From contig CM039126.1 in assembly GCA_022036555.1 (NCBI GenBank), positions 28,129,935 through 28,193,934 on the forward strand: a stretch of DNA of 64,000 nucleotides. Direction: 5' to 3'. The notes beneath the pieces were generated by a model that made no database searches, had not been told where the DNA came from, and was given only the letters and a program-made list of their open reading frames with translations. The stretch is from Microstegium vimineum (lineage: Eukaryota; Streptophyta; Magnoliopsida; Poales; Poaceae). This document shows positions 1 through 11,231 of this stretch, one piece after another. The position numbers and the translations under genes were made by a program. Positions within the stretch are counted from its first letter, which is position 1; every line of letters begins with the position of its first letter.

Positions 1-270
1 TCCGTCAAATCCTTGCAAGTTCTGCGTGGGAGTATCTCTGAGCTTTGGCATTCCGGGCGCATCGCTGTTTGCCTCGTTCAGCTCTGCTCTAGTTATCCTT
101 GATCAATCTGAGACTTGACGTCCGGGCGCATCGCTGTCGTCTCGTTCAGTTTTGTTCTAGTTATCATCCTTGTCGATTGATTGGTCAAATCGACTGGCAC
201 GCCTCCGGAATACCGAGCTTTGGGTAATAGCCCGAGGTGTTCGCAAATCCTGACGTTTTTTGTGTCAACA
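1..270 (+). repeat. 5' LTR of element A (3' part only)
   Basis: It aligns base for base with 9023-9292 of the 3' LTR and ends in TGTGTCAACA. Three differences in 270 bases (about 1.1%) suggest a fairly recent insertion. The rest of the LTR precedes the window. Confidence 0.92.
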
Positions 271-296
271 CCTCTTTTGGCACGCTCGGTGGGACA
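271..296 (+). other. Primer-binding-site region of element A
   Basis: Directly after the LTR comes CCTCTTTTGGCACGCTCGGT followed by GGGAC. Element B has the closely related CTTTTGGCACACCCGGTGGG at the same place, so the block is conserved as a PBS should be. The cognate tRNA was not identified. Confidence 0.55.
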
Positions 297-322
297 CGAT
301 TGTACAAATCTACACACCTGTC

Positions 323-2944
323 ATGGGTGATCATGCCGACGTTAACCAGAGGAATGTCATTGAAGTCTCTGAGGCCGATCTGAAAGATGATCAGAGGCAG
401 GCTATGGAGCAGACGATGGAGGAATACAAGCGCTCATATCTTAGATCCTTCAGCCTAAACGGGATCGGCGAAGCAGTACAGAAGCAAGATCCGCCGTCGC
501 CACGGCAGACTACTTTCTACGCCGATCCTGGTAAAGTACAGGATACGGTTAATTATGCATTAAATAATGTATTAATTAGTCAATCCAATGTGCTGTCCGA
601 TACCGTATGCAATGCTGTCAAGCAAGCCTTCAGGGGACAAGCACCATATTATATTGGTCCAGAGTATCATCAACTTGGATCGGCATATGTTGCGACTTCA
701 TCAGCGGTTCCAAAGGTGTCCACACTAGTTATGAGCCGATCTGCCAATAAGATCGCGCCACCACGATTGAGCCCAACAAGCACTACTCAGGTGAACACAA
801 ATCTGGTGGCTTCAACAATGCCTGGACCCGTGATCCAGAATCAACCAACTTCTGCCAACTGGTGGGGATACGGTATGTCCCCAAGTTTATCTGTTGATTC
901 CAGATTGGTCCAAGATAATCATGCAGGATGGGTAATTCCCATGGCATCGGCAACGCCTGTACAGCCGATGGTTCCAGGAATGCATTATGCTACGTCTTCT
1001 CCAACGGTGCAGTCGCCGACAGGGAATCTGCAAACGGCAATACCCAGAAGGCCGTACGCCCAACCATCGGCAAGTCACTTGCCGATACAACAAGGCCCAG
1101 CAGTTGCGAGTCAACCCATGGCGGCAATGGTTCTTCAAACTGGAACACTTGCTAATCAAAGTAGCTATGCTGCTAATTATCCGGCGCCCCAAGGACGACA
1201 GACATCAGCTGGTTATCAGCCATCGGCAACTTGGCCGATGCAACAAGGTGCGCCGATTGTCAATCAATCTATATCGGCCATGGCTGCTCAAATTGTGGTA
1301 CTCGTGAGTCCAAGCGATCATCCAAGGGTACAAGGGCAAGCATCAGCCGGTCATCAGCTATCGGCAAATGCTTGGCCGATGCAACAAGACGTGCCAATAA
1401 TTAGTCAGCCTATATCGACAAATTCTTGGCCGATGCAACAAGGCATGTCGAGTGTCAGTCAGCCTGCATCGGCCGTAGTTGCCCGACCTACGGTGACTAC
1501 AAATCAAAGCTATCATCCCGGGATGCAGGAGTTGCAGGAGTCAGTTGGCTATCAGCCATCGGCGAATATTTGGCCGATGCAACAAAGCATGCCGAGTGTC
1601 AATTAGTCTGTATCGGCAGTAGCTGCTCAGCCTATGGTACCCGCAAATCGAGGCTATCATCTGAGTGTACAAGGGTTGCAAGAGTTAGCTAGTTATCAGC
1701 CATCGGTAAGTTCTGTGCCGATGACACCTAATGTAGGTTGGATCGGTCAGTTGCCGATTCAGCGGCAATATGTGCAGCCTGAACACCACGTGGCAGGAGT
1801 TCCGCGGCATCCAGCGAGCCTTCCGAATGAAGTATCGGTACATCAACCGATAAGTACTACACTGCAGTACTCGCAGGAAAGAGCATACAATGAGACATCA
1901 GTACAGCAACCGATGAATGCAATAAATATAACGCCACAACACAAGCTAGCAACTGAGCAGAATCACTCATCGGCAACACAGCCGATGCATGGTGTTATCA
2001 TGACTAGTGCTGTGCACGCACCAATCATCCCAAGTGCTTTGACGTCAAGACCTGGAGAGATAGATCAGCATACTCAGCCGGCAGGCATCCAGAATTGCTC
2101 ATCGGTTAATCAGCTGATGCACAATATTCAACAGATTGGTGTTACTGATGTATCGGTTGCCCCGATTTGCTCGCCACAGGGGTATGAAGTACATCAACTT
2201 ATTCGACTAGTGGGCGTCCAGGGTGGCCCATCGGTCAATCAACCGACGCACAATATTCAACAGACTGACGCCGCAGGTATGACGATTGCTCCGGCTTATT
2301 CATCACAGAGATATGAAGAGGTGCATCGACCCGCTCCACTGGTTAGTGAGTCTGTACATCGGCAAGATCAAGACACGGAGGTGCCTTTGACCAAGAGAAT
2401 AGAAGACTCTGACTCTGACGGAGAACCAAGTATCAGCGATGCTGAATTGGAAAGCTTCACGTTTGATATCACAGAATCCGGTCAGGATGTTGAATCGTCC
2501 GAGCCCAAGAAGACTTGGAGCGCAAAAGTGCTCTTCGTTGGACAAGGGGACTCTGAGTCAGACGAGGAGGCGAACATCAGCACTGTTGAGTGGGTGAACG
2601 ATGAGGAGCCGATACCTTGTGCGCTCGGCCAGAGGACTGGAAAGTTCACCTTCGATGTCACGAAGGCCGATGGGATATTTGACTTATTGCTTCAGGGAGG
2701 GCGAATTAAGCTAGCCCTTAATCAGGTAATTCCATCGGCCGAGGGACTCAAGAAGACCAGGTACTGCAAGTGGCACAATGCAACTTCTCATAGTACCAAT
2801 GACTGCAAAATATTCAGGCAGCAGTTGCAGTCAGAAATTGACTCTGGACGAATCCAATTTGAAAATCCTAAAGTCCAGAAACCGATGGAAATTGATCAGC
2901 ACCCGTTTCCTAATAATATGGTGGAAGCCACTGGAAAGGGCTAG
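323..2944 (+). pseudogene. gag polyprotein of element A, one in-frame stop
   Basis: Structural (capsid) polyprotein of the retrotransposon. The chosen start is the ATG at 323 (MGDHADVNQRNVIEVSEADL), which matches the start of the element B gag (MGDTTDVSPSNVIEVSEA). One frame runs to 2944, broken only by TAG at 1604-1606. The middle, about 1000-1750, is a low-complexity Q/P/S/M-rich stretch with imperfect copies of YQPSAnxWPMQQ. The C-terminal part has an acidic segment (EDSDSDGEPSISDAELESF) and a CKWHNATSHSTNDCKIF segment common near the nucleocapsid side of plant gypsy gag. The central retrotransposon-gag fold readable in element B (31140-31643) appears to be missing here. Expression would need readthrough of the stop or trans complementation. 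Confidence 0.8.
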
Positions 2945-3570
2945 CTGACAGGAGAGGCAAGAGAATTGCCGATAAAGGTAGCTGTGTCGGTAGGGCTCCT
3001 GGTGTGGTAATCACGCACAAGCTACCAAGGCAGGACTATCGGCAATCACGAGATAAACGATATCGGCAGGAAGAAGAGCATCGGGAGTGGCTTCGTCGGA
3101 AAAATCATTGGAGGTGTCCCTTCTTCGTTCACTGTTGGGAAGAAGGCATTAAGCTACCTACTGCCGATGACTATCCCGAATGCAACGGGTATCACACTGC
3201 CGATCGGTCAGGTAAAAAACCTTGTTTTGATGATCGGACATCCAGGTACGCCAAGCCGCTCAGAGAGAAGAGATCGGTACATGACCGGCGGGGGGGCAAG
3301 CTTAGTGCCCATAGCAGGCATGGCGGGCAGGTCGATCAAGAGGAGAACAAGGAGCAGACCAAGACAAGAACACCCGATGAGGAAGTGTTCTCCCAAGAGT
3401 CAAGCATCGGGCAAAAAGCCGATGCAAATAATGAGGGACGGCACCAACCCGTCTGGAAAGCCAAACTCCCTCAGTGGTGCCCTAAGGGTCTAACAAAGAC
3501 CCAGAAAAGAAGAATTCAGTGTGAGCGCCGTAATAACTTATGTGATGCTGAAGTTCCTTCAAGGGAATAG
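2945..3570 (+). pseudogene. C-terminal gag / nucleocapsid-like segment of element A
   Basis: A different frame from upstream gag. It encodes RQDYRQSRDKRYRQEEEHRE, then a Cys/His cluster (CPFFVHCWEEG, PECNGYHTAD) and a basic tail (LTKTQKRRIQCERR). The same string occurs in element B at 30227-30775, where the linking gag sequence is longer, so about 130 bases were lost here around 2945 and the frame changed. The Cys/His cluster is typical of grass gypsy gag proteins and is probably nucleic-acid binding. It ends in TAG at 3568-3570; the protease that follows in element B is not present. Confidence 0.7.
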
Positions 3571-4307
3571 CAGTGGAGGCCAAAGCGCGAAGATGGAGAT
3601 CCATCGGTAGACAACAATATTTTGCCGATGATCTAACCGGGGTCAATCTTGGATCTGTTGGCTTGAAGGCCGCGTTCGGCAAACTGGCGGTTTCAATTAT
3701 TATACTTGGGGGCACCTCCCGATGGTTTGTGTATGAGATGCCATACTGCCAATGAATTCGTTAACTGCCAGAAGATGGTTGTAAGAATGATTCTGTCGCG
3801 CTTACGTATGATGACTAAGTGTGTGGTGCACGTGTTCTAGGAGTTACTCCTCATACTCTTTGGTGGGTCTATCGGCATTCTGATCCGATGGAAGTATGAA
3901 GCCTCATTGCCGGTTATTGTTACAATCGGGCTAAATACCAGGGTCTGTTAAAAGTTGGGATCACTCAGGACTTTAGCCGATTCGATGAGTTATGGTGTCG
4001 GTGATGATTCTCGATAATTGGGTGAACGAGTTTGCCGATGGTACTCTCGTGTGGAGATTGATTTTACCGATCGGGATTGAATTTTAGGTCTGGAAGTGGT
4101 TTCCTAATCAAGTCCTTATCGGATGAGACAGTCTGCCCCCAACAATGCGTACATTCCAGAAACTCTCGAAGGAGTTGACGTATGGCGTGCTCGTTTGGAT
4201 GCCGATGAAAAGAAAATTATAATACATCGGTAAAAACGTGTAAACATTATATTACAAGGCCCAGAATTAAGTATCGGAGTTACATTTTTGCCGATACGAC
4301 AAATGGA
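3571..4307 (+). other. pol deletion region of element A
   Basis: No usable ORF. Bases 3571-3640 still encode QWRPKREDGDPS, matching QWRPKRKDRDPS just upstream of the element B protease. Bases about 4143-4190 encode NAYIPETLEGVDV, matching NAYILETLEGVTF at the integrase C-terminus of element B. These two scraps bracket a loss of roughly 3.8 kb that removed protease, RT, both RNase H domains and the integrase core. The sequence between them is rich in GCCGAT/ATCGGC and has no feature I recognise. Confidence 0.7.
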
Positions 4308-7300
4308 TTACAGCAAGGAGTGAATGGCTGATATCGCACGCAGGCGAATCTGTTCTATCTCGTCCATCACCTTGGCGTCGGCATCGGCGGAGCCCTCGAT
4401 CGGCTTGATCTTCTTCTTCCACAAGATGGCTTGTCGGGCATTCTGGTCCCTCTCTTGCCGCAGAACCCTGATGGTATCGGATAATTGGGTTCTCTGCTGG
4501 TTGGCTGCAGTCAGGTCCTCCTCAACCTTTTGTAACTCGACTAACAACTCCTCTTTCTTGGCCGATAGCCGGGTGATTTCTTGGTCGAGGCCGTTGATGG
4601 AGACTTCTGCTTGGCCGATACCCTGGTGCTTTTCATCGGCAATGTTTTTAAACTTGAGCTTCTCTTCCTCGCTTTTGGATTGGGCAGCCCTATCGGCAAT
4701 GCGACGGGAAAGCCGCTGGTATTGAATTTGCTTGATGTCGAGGAAGGTTGCCTGGAGAAGGATTTCTGCCATATCGGCAGGGAGATGGCTTTGGATGTCT
4801 TTGAAAGCAATCCTTGCTGCCGATGAATCTTGAATGAGCTGGGATGTATCTTGTAGCAGCAAGGAAAGCAGTGCCTCAAGCTTGGTCTTGATCTCTGCCG
4901 ATAGAGATGGGACAGAGCTCTCTTCCTCCCCATCGTCATCGGGTATGTCGACTAAGAAGGAAAACAAGCTGTCTGCTTGGAGGAGGCCTTGGCGTCCATC
5001 TTCATCCTGCGGGTTAAGGCTGAAGGAGAAAAGACTATCTGGAGAATCTTGGGCCTGAAAACAGAGAGGTTAAAATATGTTGGTCGAAAGATTATACTGG
5101 GATTCTTAAGTGATTAACTTACCATCTTGAAGTGAATCTCTTGCCTGGGGCTCGGCATGGTGGACGGTCCAGCTTCATCCTGAAGAGTGGCGGCAATTGA
5201 CGATAAAGGAACTCCCATCGGGGAAGCACTTGGCGCTGTCGGTGCTGGTGATGTTGTTGCTGGCGTCGCTTCTGATGTAGTGCCTGGTTCCTGTGGCGGC
5301 GACGCCGCTCTCTCGTCAGGAGCTTCGGCTGACGGTGCCGATGCCGATGCCACCGCTGCCATTGCGGGTGTTTCTTCATCAGGAACTTCGGCTGACGGTG
5401 CCGATGCCGATGCCACCGCTGCCATTGTGGGTGTTTCTTCATCAGGAACTTTGGCTGACGGTGCCGATGCCGATGCCACCGCTGCCATTGTGGGTGTTTC
5501 TTCATCGGGAGTTTCGGCTGACGGTGCCGATGCCGATGCTGCTGCAGCGGATGGAACTGTATCCTAACCGAGGACGTCGTCCATCGGCTGATCTGGGATA
5601 GGAGTCGATGGAGTTTCTGCCGACGATGCGCCGACAGTTGGTGGTGCGACTTGTGCCAATGGCGAAGATGGGCTAGCTAGCCTTAAGTGCCTTTTCTTGG
5701 CGCGGCAGCGGGAGATCCAGCCCGTTTCGACGAGGACTGGGGGGCATCGGCAGCCGAACTTGGAGGAACTTGTCTGCTGGGAGCAGCTGCCGATGACCTC
5801 ATAGCTTGAAAATATTCAATGCAAGTTATACAAAGTGAATGTTGCCGATTAAACAGTATATAATCGGTATGAGTGAAGATGAGTTTACTGCAAACACCCG
5901 CGTCAGGGCAGCAGCAGCGGCCGATGTAGCCTTGGCTTTTGCAGGTGTCGATGTGGGTACCTGTTGAGGAGTGAAGGCAGCTAACGTGGGAGCCTTGTTA
6001 CCGATGAGTGATACGGGACTCATCATTCGGAGTTTGAAGGGCTTGCCGCTCCTGCTCATCGGAGGAATCGGATCATCAGCCTGTCAACCGCAAGAAGGTT
6101 AAATACCGATGGTGGAAGTAAAGTAAGGAATACATCGGAATGAAAACTTACTGCGTCGTCGGGGATGATATGATCGGTGTCAATCATGTGCCGATAATAG
6201 TGCGATGATTTCACAAACAGTTGAAACCTCCATTCTTGCCACCAAGACTTGTACTCATTTGTAATAAAGGAGGTTGATGACCAAGAGGACAGATCAAGGT
6301 CTAACACATCGGCATTGGGAGGAAGGTTGACAACCTTATTCCAGTCTAGAGCACTGGAGAACGTCTGCCTAGGCTTCACTACCTTAAAATAGCAAAGCTT
6401 GATCGGCAGTTGACCAAACGCCAGCTGTCTTGCCACTACCGGTGGGTAGTAGAACTCAAATGATGGAGGGGCGTTCTTTCCTGATCCGAAGATGTTCACT
6501 GGGATAGCTCGAGGAGTGATGCTGGCCTTCATAATTATCTGGTTCTCAGGCACATTCCCATCGGTAAGGTTAAATAGCAGTGGGAACTGGTTGTCTTCAT
6601 CGGCATATGGCCACCAGAGCCGTTCTGTGGCAGGAATTCCATTGTAAAGCTTCTGAAAAAATAGGCCAAATTGCTCTGCATCGGCATCGGTCCCTGCCAG
6701 CACTATAATGGCCTCTCCAAAATTGAGTGGAGGGCGAGTTGCCGATTCATCCTCCCCACACTGATGGTCTTCTGGTATGTCTCTCGGGAAACGTTGAGCG
6801 AACAAGTCGAACTGAAGCGCTTTCTGCATCTGTGCGTTCAGCCACATATTGATAAACCACCAGGGGCCTCCAAGGTTGCCGATGTGTTCACCTAGCAGTA
6901 ACTTCTAGGATACTTGATGGAGAAGACGATATACCGATCCCAGAAGATATCTTCCCAGGGGAAGTCTTGTCCCATCGGCAAGCAGCTCAGCTGCTGGGAG
7001 ATACATGGTAGTGGGTCCAACTGCCCTACCGCAGAAAATGAACTTGTCCAGCCACATGTTCAGGAAGGTGGCATGCTCCCTCTGGTTTACCGATCCTGTT
7101 TTCTGGTATTCCTGAATGTAACCCGTCCAACCGCCAATGTTCTGAGCTCTGTGCTCGGCTTTCCTATTGAATAACGTGAAGGTATCGGCAGAAGAGACGT
7201 CTAAGCCGGTCAACATGTGGACATCGGCAAGAGTGGGGGTGGCTGGTCCATGTCGGAATAAGAAAGCATTCATAGTGTCCGACCAGAAATAAGAGGCAGC

Positions 7301-7745
7301 TATTAACATGTTCTCGTTCTTCTCCATATCGGCAATGGAGAGCCTGATACATTGATCCAAGCTGCGCTCTTGCCAGTAAACTTGCTGCGCCCTAGCGACC
7401 CTAAGATACCAGTTCTTCCACCCCTTGGTGGACTTGGGCCATGAGCGGAAGGCATCCTTCCACAACCCTAGACTGAAGCATTCAGATCTGAATGGGATCC
7501 GATTGGTTTCTGCATTGATTAAGAAGCTGGGATCAGGATTGCCCATGGGGCCTAGGCAGCTGAAGGTGGAACCAGTAAGCGGGATCACTACATTGTTATA
7601 CAGTTCCTAGGGATCAAAGGAAAGAAGGGGAAAAATCAGAAAAGGAACGGGAATAAATCCATATTTGTGCGAAGGAAGAACCAGCAGAAGGTTGGATTGG
7701 GGAGGAAATAGATCTCACCTTGGGGATGTCAACTTGGATCGCCAT
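4308..7745 (-). pseudogene. Plant-mobile-domain (PMD-like) passenger gene of element A, antisense to gag
   Basis: Spliced gene read from the opposite strand. Readable exons: 7745-7719 (MAIQVDIPK, donor GTGAGA); 7606-6152 (485 codons, donor GTAAGT), with one TAG at 6907-6905; an exon starting at 6080 (ADDPIPPMSRSGKPFKL); an Ala/Ser/Pro-rich region with a 63-base minisatellite, ending at 5123 (donor GTAAGT); and the last exon 5054-4308. The long exon carries motifs I associate with the plant mobile / aminotransferase-like domain family: LGPMGNPDPS, WPKSTKGWKNWYLRVARAQQ, FLFRHGPATPTLADVHMLTG. The last exon is a predicted coiled coil (DQEITRLSAKKEELLVELQK) ending IRLRAISAIHSLL. A second in-frame TAG lies near 5557. 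Element B has the same gene with the same architecture. PMD proteins exist as host genes of the MAIN/MAIL1 type and inside transposable elements; function here is unknown. Confidence 0.78.
5313..5545 (-). repeat. 63-base coding minisatellite in the PMD gene of element A
   Basis: The phrase GCTGACGGTGCCGATGCCGA starts at 5328, 5391, 5454 and 5517, an exact 63-base period. On the minus strand each unit encodes 21 residues of the type PDEETPTMAAVASASAPSAE. Each unit holds two copies of GCCGAT. Element B lacks this array at the equivalent place. Confidence 0.9.
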
Positions 7746-8147
7746 TGGAGTCAAGGGAGTGCTTGCAGTTCGTCCTTGGTTGCGAAGAAGGACCGTTACT
7801 CGGGCTCGTGTTCTTCAGAGCGGCTGGAGGTTGAAGACGAAGGCCGGGAGGTGAAAGTGAAAATGAGCTCGGGGTAAAAAGGTAGTGTGGATCCCGGTAA
7901 CTTTTATTAGCTTCCTCAGGGGCATTTTGGGTTGCAGTCCATACTGTGCAGGACTGTGGAGAGGTCCGCGGTAGATACGCGCGGTAATCGAGGTGGTCTG
8001 CAACTGTTTGTGCTACAATCGAGGGATTTTATTATTAAATTGCAGTTCCACACACAAAGATCGAGGAAACTACGCATCTACCTCGGAGGTAACGGCTACA
8101 ACAACGACTATAGTGGAGAGAATTTCGGCACGTAAAGTATTATACGT

Positions 8148-8166
8148 CCCGAAACTGGGGGGCATG
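8148..8166 (+). other. Polypurine tract of element A
   Basis: GAAACTGGGGGGCATG lies immediately before the 3' LTR start at 8167, the expected place for plus-strand priming. Element B has the equivalent AAATTGGGGGGGGCATG. Confidence 0.75.
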
Positions 8167-9292
8167 TGTTGACACCATTTTTCAGCACGTGTCAAATGAG
8201 CTGAGGCTTGGATGGTCAGTGGCCGTTCTCCATCGGCATCGAGAAATCTTGAGCCGATATTGCCGATGGGAGAGTGCTGCGGGAAGACCAAGTACGCTGC
8301 CGATGGAAGCTGGATAATCCTTGCCGACAAAGGTGAATCGGTGAAGTCTTGCTGACGCTGATTGCCGATGAGGAGACATTGCCGATTGTCGATGAGCATG
8401 ATGTTGCCAAGTGCCAATGAGAAGCTGATGCCAAGTACCAGTGGAGAGTGGTTGTCAATTGCTGATAGGATGGTGAAGACAGTTATCGGAACAAAGTTGT
8501 CGATCGAGAAGTATTACCGATGCCGATAGGCATGAGGTGCCAATAAGGTGACTTAGCGCATGATATCGGCGGAAGACTGCAGGTGGCCAGAGAAGGAAGT
8601 CGCGGATTGGAGGGATCTGCCGATGGAAAGTTTTCATCGGAGAGAAGTATAAGGAAACTGGTGTTTTGTACCAGTATTATTATAGTAGTTTGAGTCCGAC
8701 TCTTGCATGAGTCGTTTATTTTCTTTTTAAATAGGTGTGTTTGTTTAGGGAAATAAATATTATTGTTTTAGATCCGACTCCTGCGTAAGTCAGTTTCCTT
8801 GAAGTTAGGAGTTTCTTTTAGGAAGGATACATGTCGTGTCTTTGTACAACTCTCCATGCGGGAGTATAAATATGTGCCCGAGGGCTACGAAATAACAATC
8901 AATCCAATCAAAAACAAACTAATTTTATCTTATTCTACTTTTTATCGCAATTTACCTTTATTGCATTAGTTATAGCTTTTCAATGAGTTCTTCAAGCTTC
9001 GACGGGCTGCGTCACCTTGATCTCCGTCAAATCCTTGCAAGTTCTGCGTGGGAGTATCTCTGAGCTTTGGCATTCCGGGCGCATCGCTGTTTGCCTCGTT
9101 CAGCTCTGCTCTAGTTATCCTTGATCAATCTGAGCCTTGACGTCCGGGCGCATCGCTGTCGTCTCGTTCAGTTTTGTTCTAGTTATCATCCTTGTCGATT
9201 GATTGGTCAAATCGACTGGCACGCTTCCGGAATACCGAGCTTTGGGTAATAGCCCGAGGTGTTCGCAAATCCTGACGCTTTTTGTGTCAACA
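8167..9292 (+). repeat. 3' LTR of element A (1126 bases)
   Basis: Begins TGTTGACACCATTTTTCAGC and ends TTTTTGTGTCAACA, with inverted TGTTGACA/TGTCAACA termini. Nine copies of GCCGAT/ATCGGC lie in its first 480 bases. A TATA-like TATAAATATG lies near 8865. It shares ends and the terminal 250 bases with the LTRs of element B, but at clearly lower identity than within either pair. Confidence 0.93.
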
Positions 9293-10598
9293 GAAATATA
9301 TATGATGTAGTGGAGATGTATATGGTGATGGTAAACACAACGGATATAGTGACCAAAATGTGACAAGAACTCAAAACTCTAAAAGCCTAACCCTAAAACC
9401 AGCAACACGACTCAACCGATGTAAACCAAACTCAACAAGCCCGAACTAATCAATACTAGTAAAAGGCTCAAAAGGTCTATGGGATTATGGGAAACGAATC
9501 TACTATTTTTGTTAGCTTTTTCTGGACTTTAGGAAATTAAAAGCAAATTGAAATCTCTCACCGATGAAACCTTGCTCTGAATACCACTTGATGAGTGTAT
9601 GGGTGTCCCGATCTTTCGGTGGAGATTGATAACTACGATTTGACTGGAGAGACATTCACGATCCGACTACAACCATCCAAGGACGCTGCGCCTTAGCGAT
9701 CGATACACCAAATCCAGCGGTTGCTCACGATCTTGCGGATCACAACCAACCAAACCACTAGGGTTATTCCTGCAAGCAATCGAAGACCAAGCAAGAACAA
9801 GTAGAACAAGCACTCAATTGCAAATAAGAGATGAAGGATCAGATGTGATACACATGAAGGTGGGGTTCCGAATCAAGTAGAACGGATGGTCTAGTCGACA
9901 CACGCGTCTACAAGGAAGTAGCAGCAGCTAAACTTTCATCTAAACAAAACCCAATCTGTTTGTGGCGGCTCTAGGGGGATATAAGGAGGAGGGAGGACGA
10001 CCACAAGGGTCCTGGTGTCGTCCTACAACCCTAGGATGAGTCCCTAATGGACTCAACTTGATGCACGGGCCATCGGCCCAAAATAGGGTGACGCAGCACC
10101 GTTGGCAGAAAAGATCTCGGTATTAAATTATCTACTGCGCACGCATCTGATAGGATATAGGTATGAGTACGCACCCATTGGAAAGTAGACTTGATAAGCT
10201 TTCCAAAAAGTGCTAGAACGTCCCAATCGGAGTCCGTATGAAGTCGTGACAACCGTCGCAAATTTGGACTCTTCTGCAGTCCGAATTGAACGTTCCAAAA
10301 CGTGTTGGACTTGGACTCTTTGTTTTCTTGGATCCAATGTGACGTGATGGCCTGGTGGAGAACGTTAGGAACACTTGGATTTGGTCCCCAGTCAACTTCA
10401 TTGACCATCCATGCTTTCCATATGCAATCTAACCCTTCCTTGATCCATGTAAGCAATTCTGAAAATGAAAACATACACACTTCATAGTGCAGCACCCATT
10501 CATCAAATATAACAATGATAAACCTCATATAGAATGGTTTCACCTTTGGTATAGAAGTGGTTGGCATGGTCATATCTAAGCCGGTGATGTCCTCATCA
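9293..10598 (-). mobile_element. Copia-type LTR with PBS on the minus strand, truncated by element A
   Basis: The LTR is 9589-10598 (1010 bases): on the minus strand it starts TGATGAGGACATCACC and ends CACTCATCA. Directly downstream on that strand is AGTGGTATTCAGAGCAAGG, an initiator-Met tRNA primer site typical of Copia elements. Only about 296 bases of internal sequence (9293-9588) remain before element A. A 180-residue minus-strand reading frame at 10573-10031 lies within the LTR and has no recognised domain, so it is not called as a gene. Assigning the element to Copia rests on the primer site alone. Confidence 0.72.
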
Positions 10599-11231
10599 AG
10601 TATGCTTTGCGATTCCTAAATTAACTATAATTTTCTATGCTTTGGACCAGATATACATGCATACTCTTTTGCACATCAAATGGCATGGTAGAGACATGGC
10701 ATACATGGGTGAGAGTGCTGAAAGCAAGGTCGTGAGCAATGCCAATGACTCTTTACCAGGATTCTGTAGATCCTTGCAATTCTTAAATTCTAAGTTGTGA
10801 GGTTCATTATTGAGATCAAAGAGTTCAGTGACATTTGCTATTCTACTAGTGTCTATTGTACCTTCTAAGTGGCTTATAAAGAAGTTTTATGTTTTACAAA
10901 ATGGTCACAAACCTCTTTAGAGGTAATTTATGCATGACAGGCACAATGCAAAATTGATGAGGAGCAAAGGAACATCTGTAGAGCTGAGCTGCTGCTTTAT
11001 ATTGCTTGGATTTTCTAACAATGTTGGGAAACTTATAGGAACTCTACATTCTATGTAAGTGCCTATTGCTCCCATACAACTTGTCAATACTGGAATGGCC
11101 TTTATTGCTCATACAAAAAATGAATCTTATTATGGTAGTATAGTGCATGCTTTCTAGCATTAGTTGGTGTTACATACAAACTGTTTGTATTGTTAACACC
11201 TACAACCTGCTCCAGTGGTGGCCTTATTTTG
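10599..11231. other. 3' flank and presumed 3' UTR of the PHO1 gene
   Basis: AT-rich sequence without a coding frame of note. Part of it, next to 11231, must be the PHO1 3' UTR, but I see no unambiguous polyadenylation signal. No transposon termini were recognised. Confidence 0.4.

Larger units (their letters stand above)
1..9292 (+). mobile_element. Element A: non-autonomous Tat-type Ty3/gypsy retrotransposon with antisense PMD gene
   Basis: The first 270 bases match 9023-9292 without gaps and with three substitutions, so they are the end of a 5' LTR whose start lies outside the window. The complete 3' LTR is 8167-9292 (TGTTGACACC to GTGTCAACA). Between them lie, in order, gag (323-3570), a short stretch with scraps of pol, an antisense plant-mobile-domain gene (7745-4308) and a polypurine tract. 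Reverse transcriptase, RNase H and the integrase core are absent. Element B at 21523-33913 has the same termini, PBS-side sequence, gag and antisense gene plus full pol, so A is a deletion derivative of that family. The target site duplication cannot be checked because the left end is missing; the right flank begins GAAAT. Confidence 0.88.

Noticed and set aside
5119..5505. Two long alternative frames over the 63-base repeat (one rich in His/Arg/Gln, one on the opposite strand)
   Set aside because: A 63-base period is a multiple of three, so all frames stay open through the repeat. Only the Ala/Ser/Pro frame joins the flanking exons through a good donor at 5122.
10031..10573. 180-residue minus-strand ORF
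   Set aside because: It lies wholly inside a Copia-type LTR, has no recognisable domain and spans the region where LTR signals are expected.
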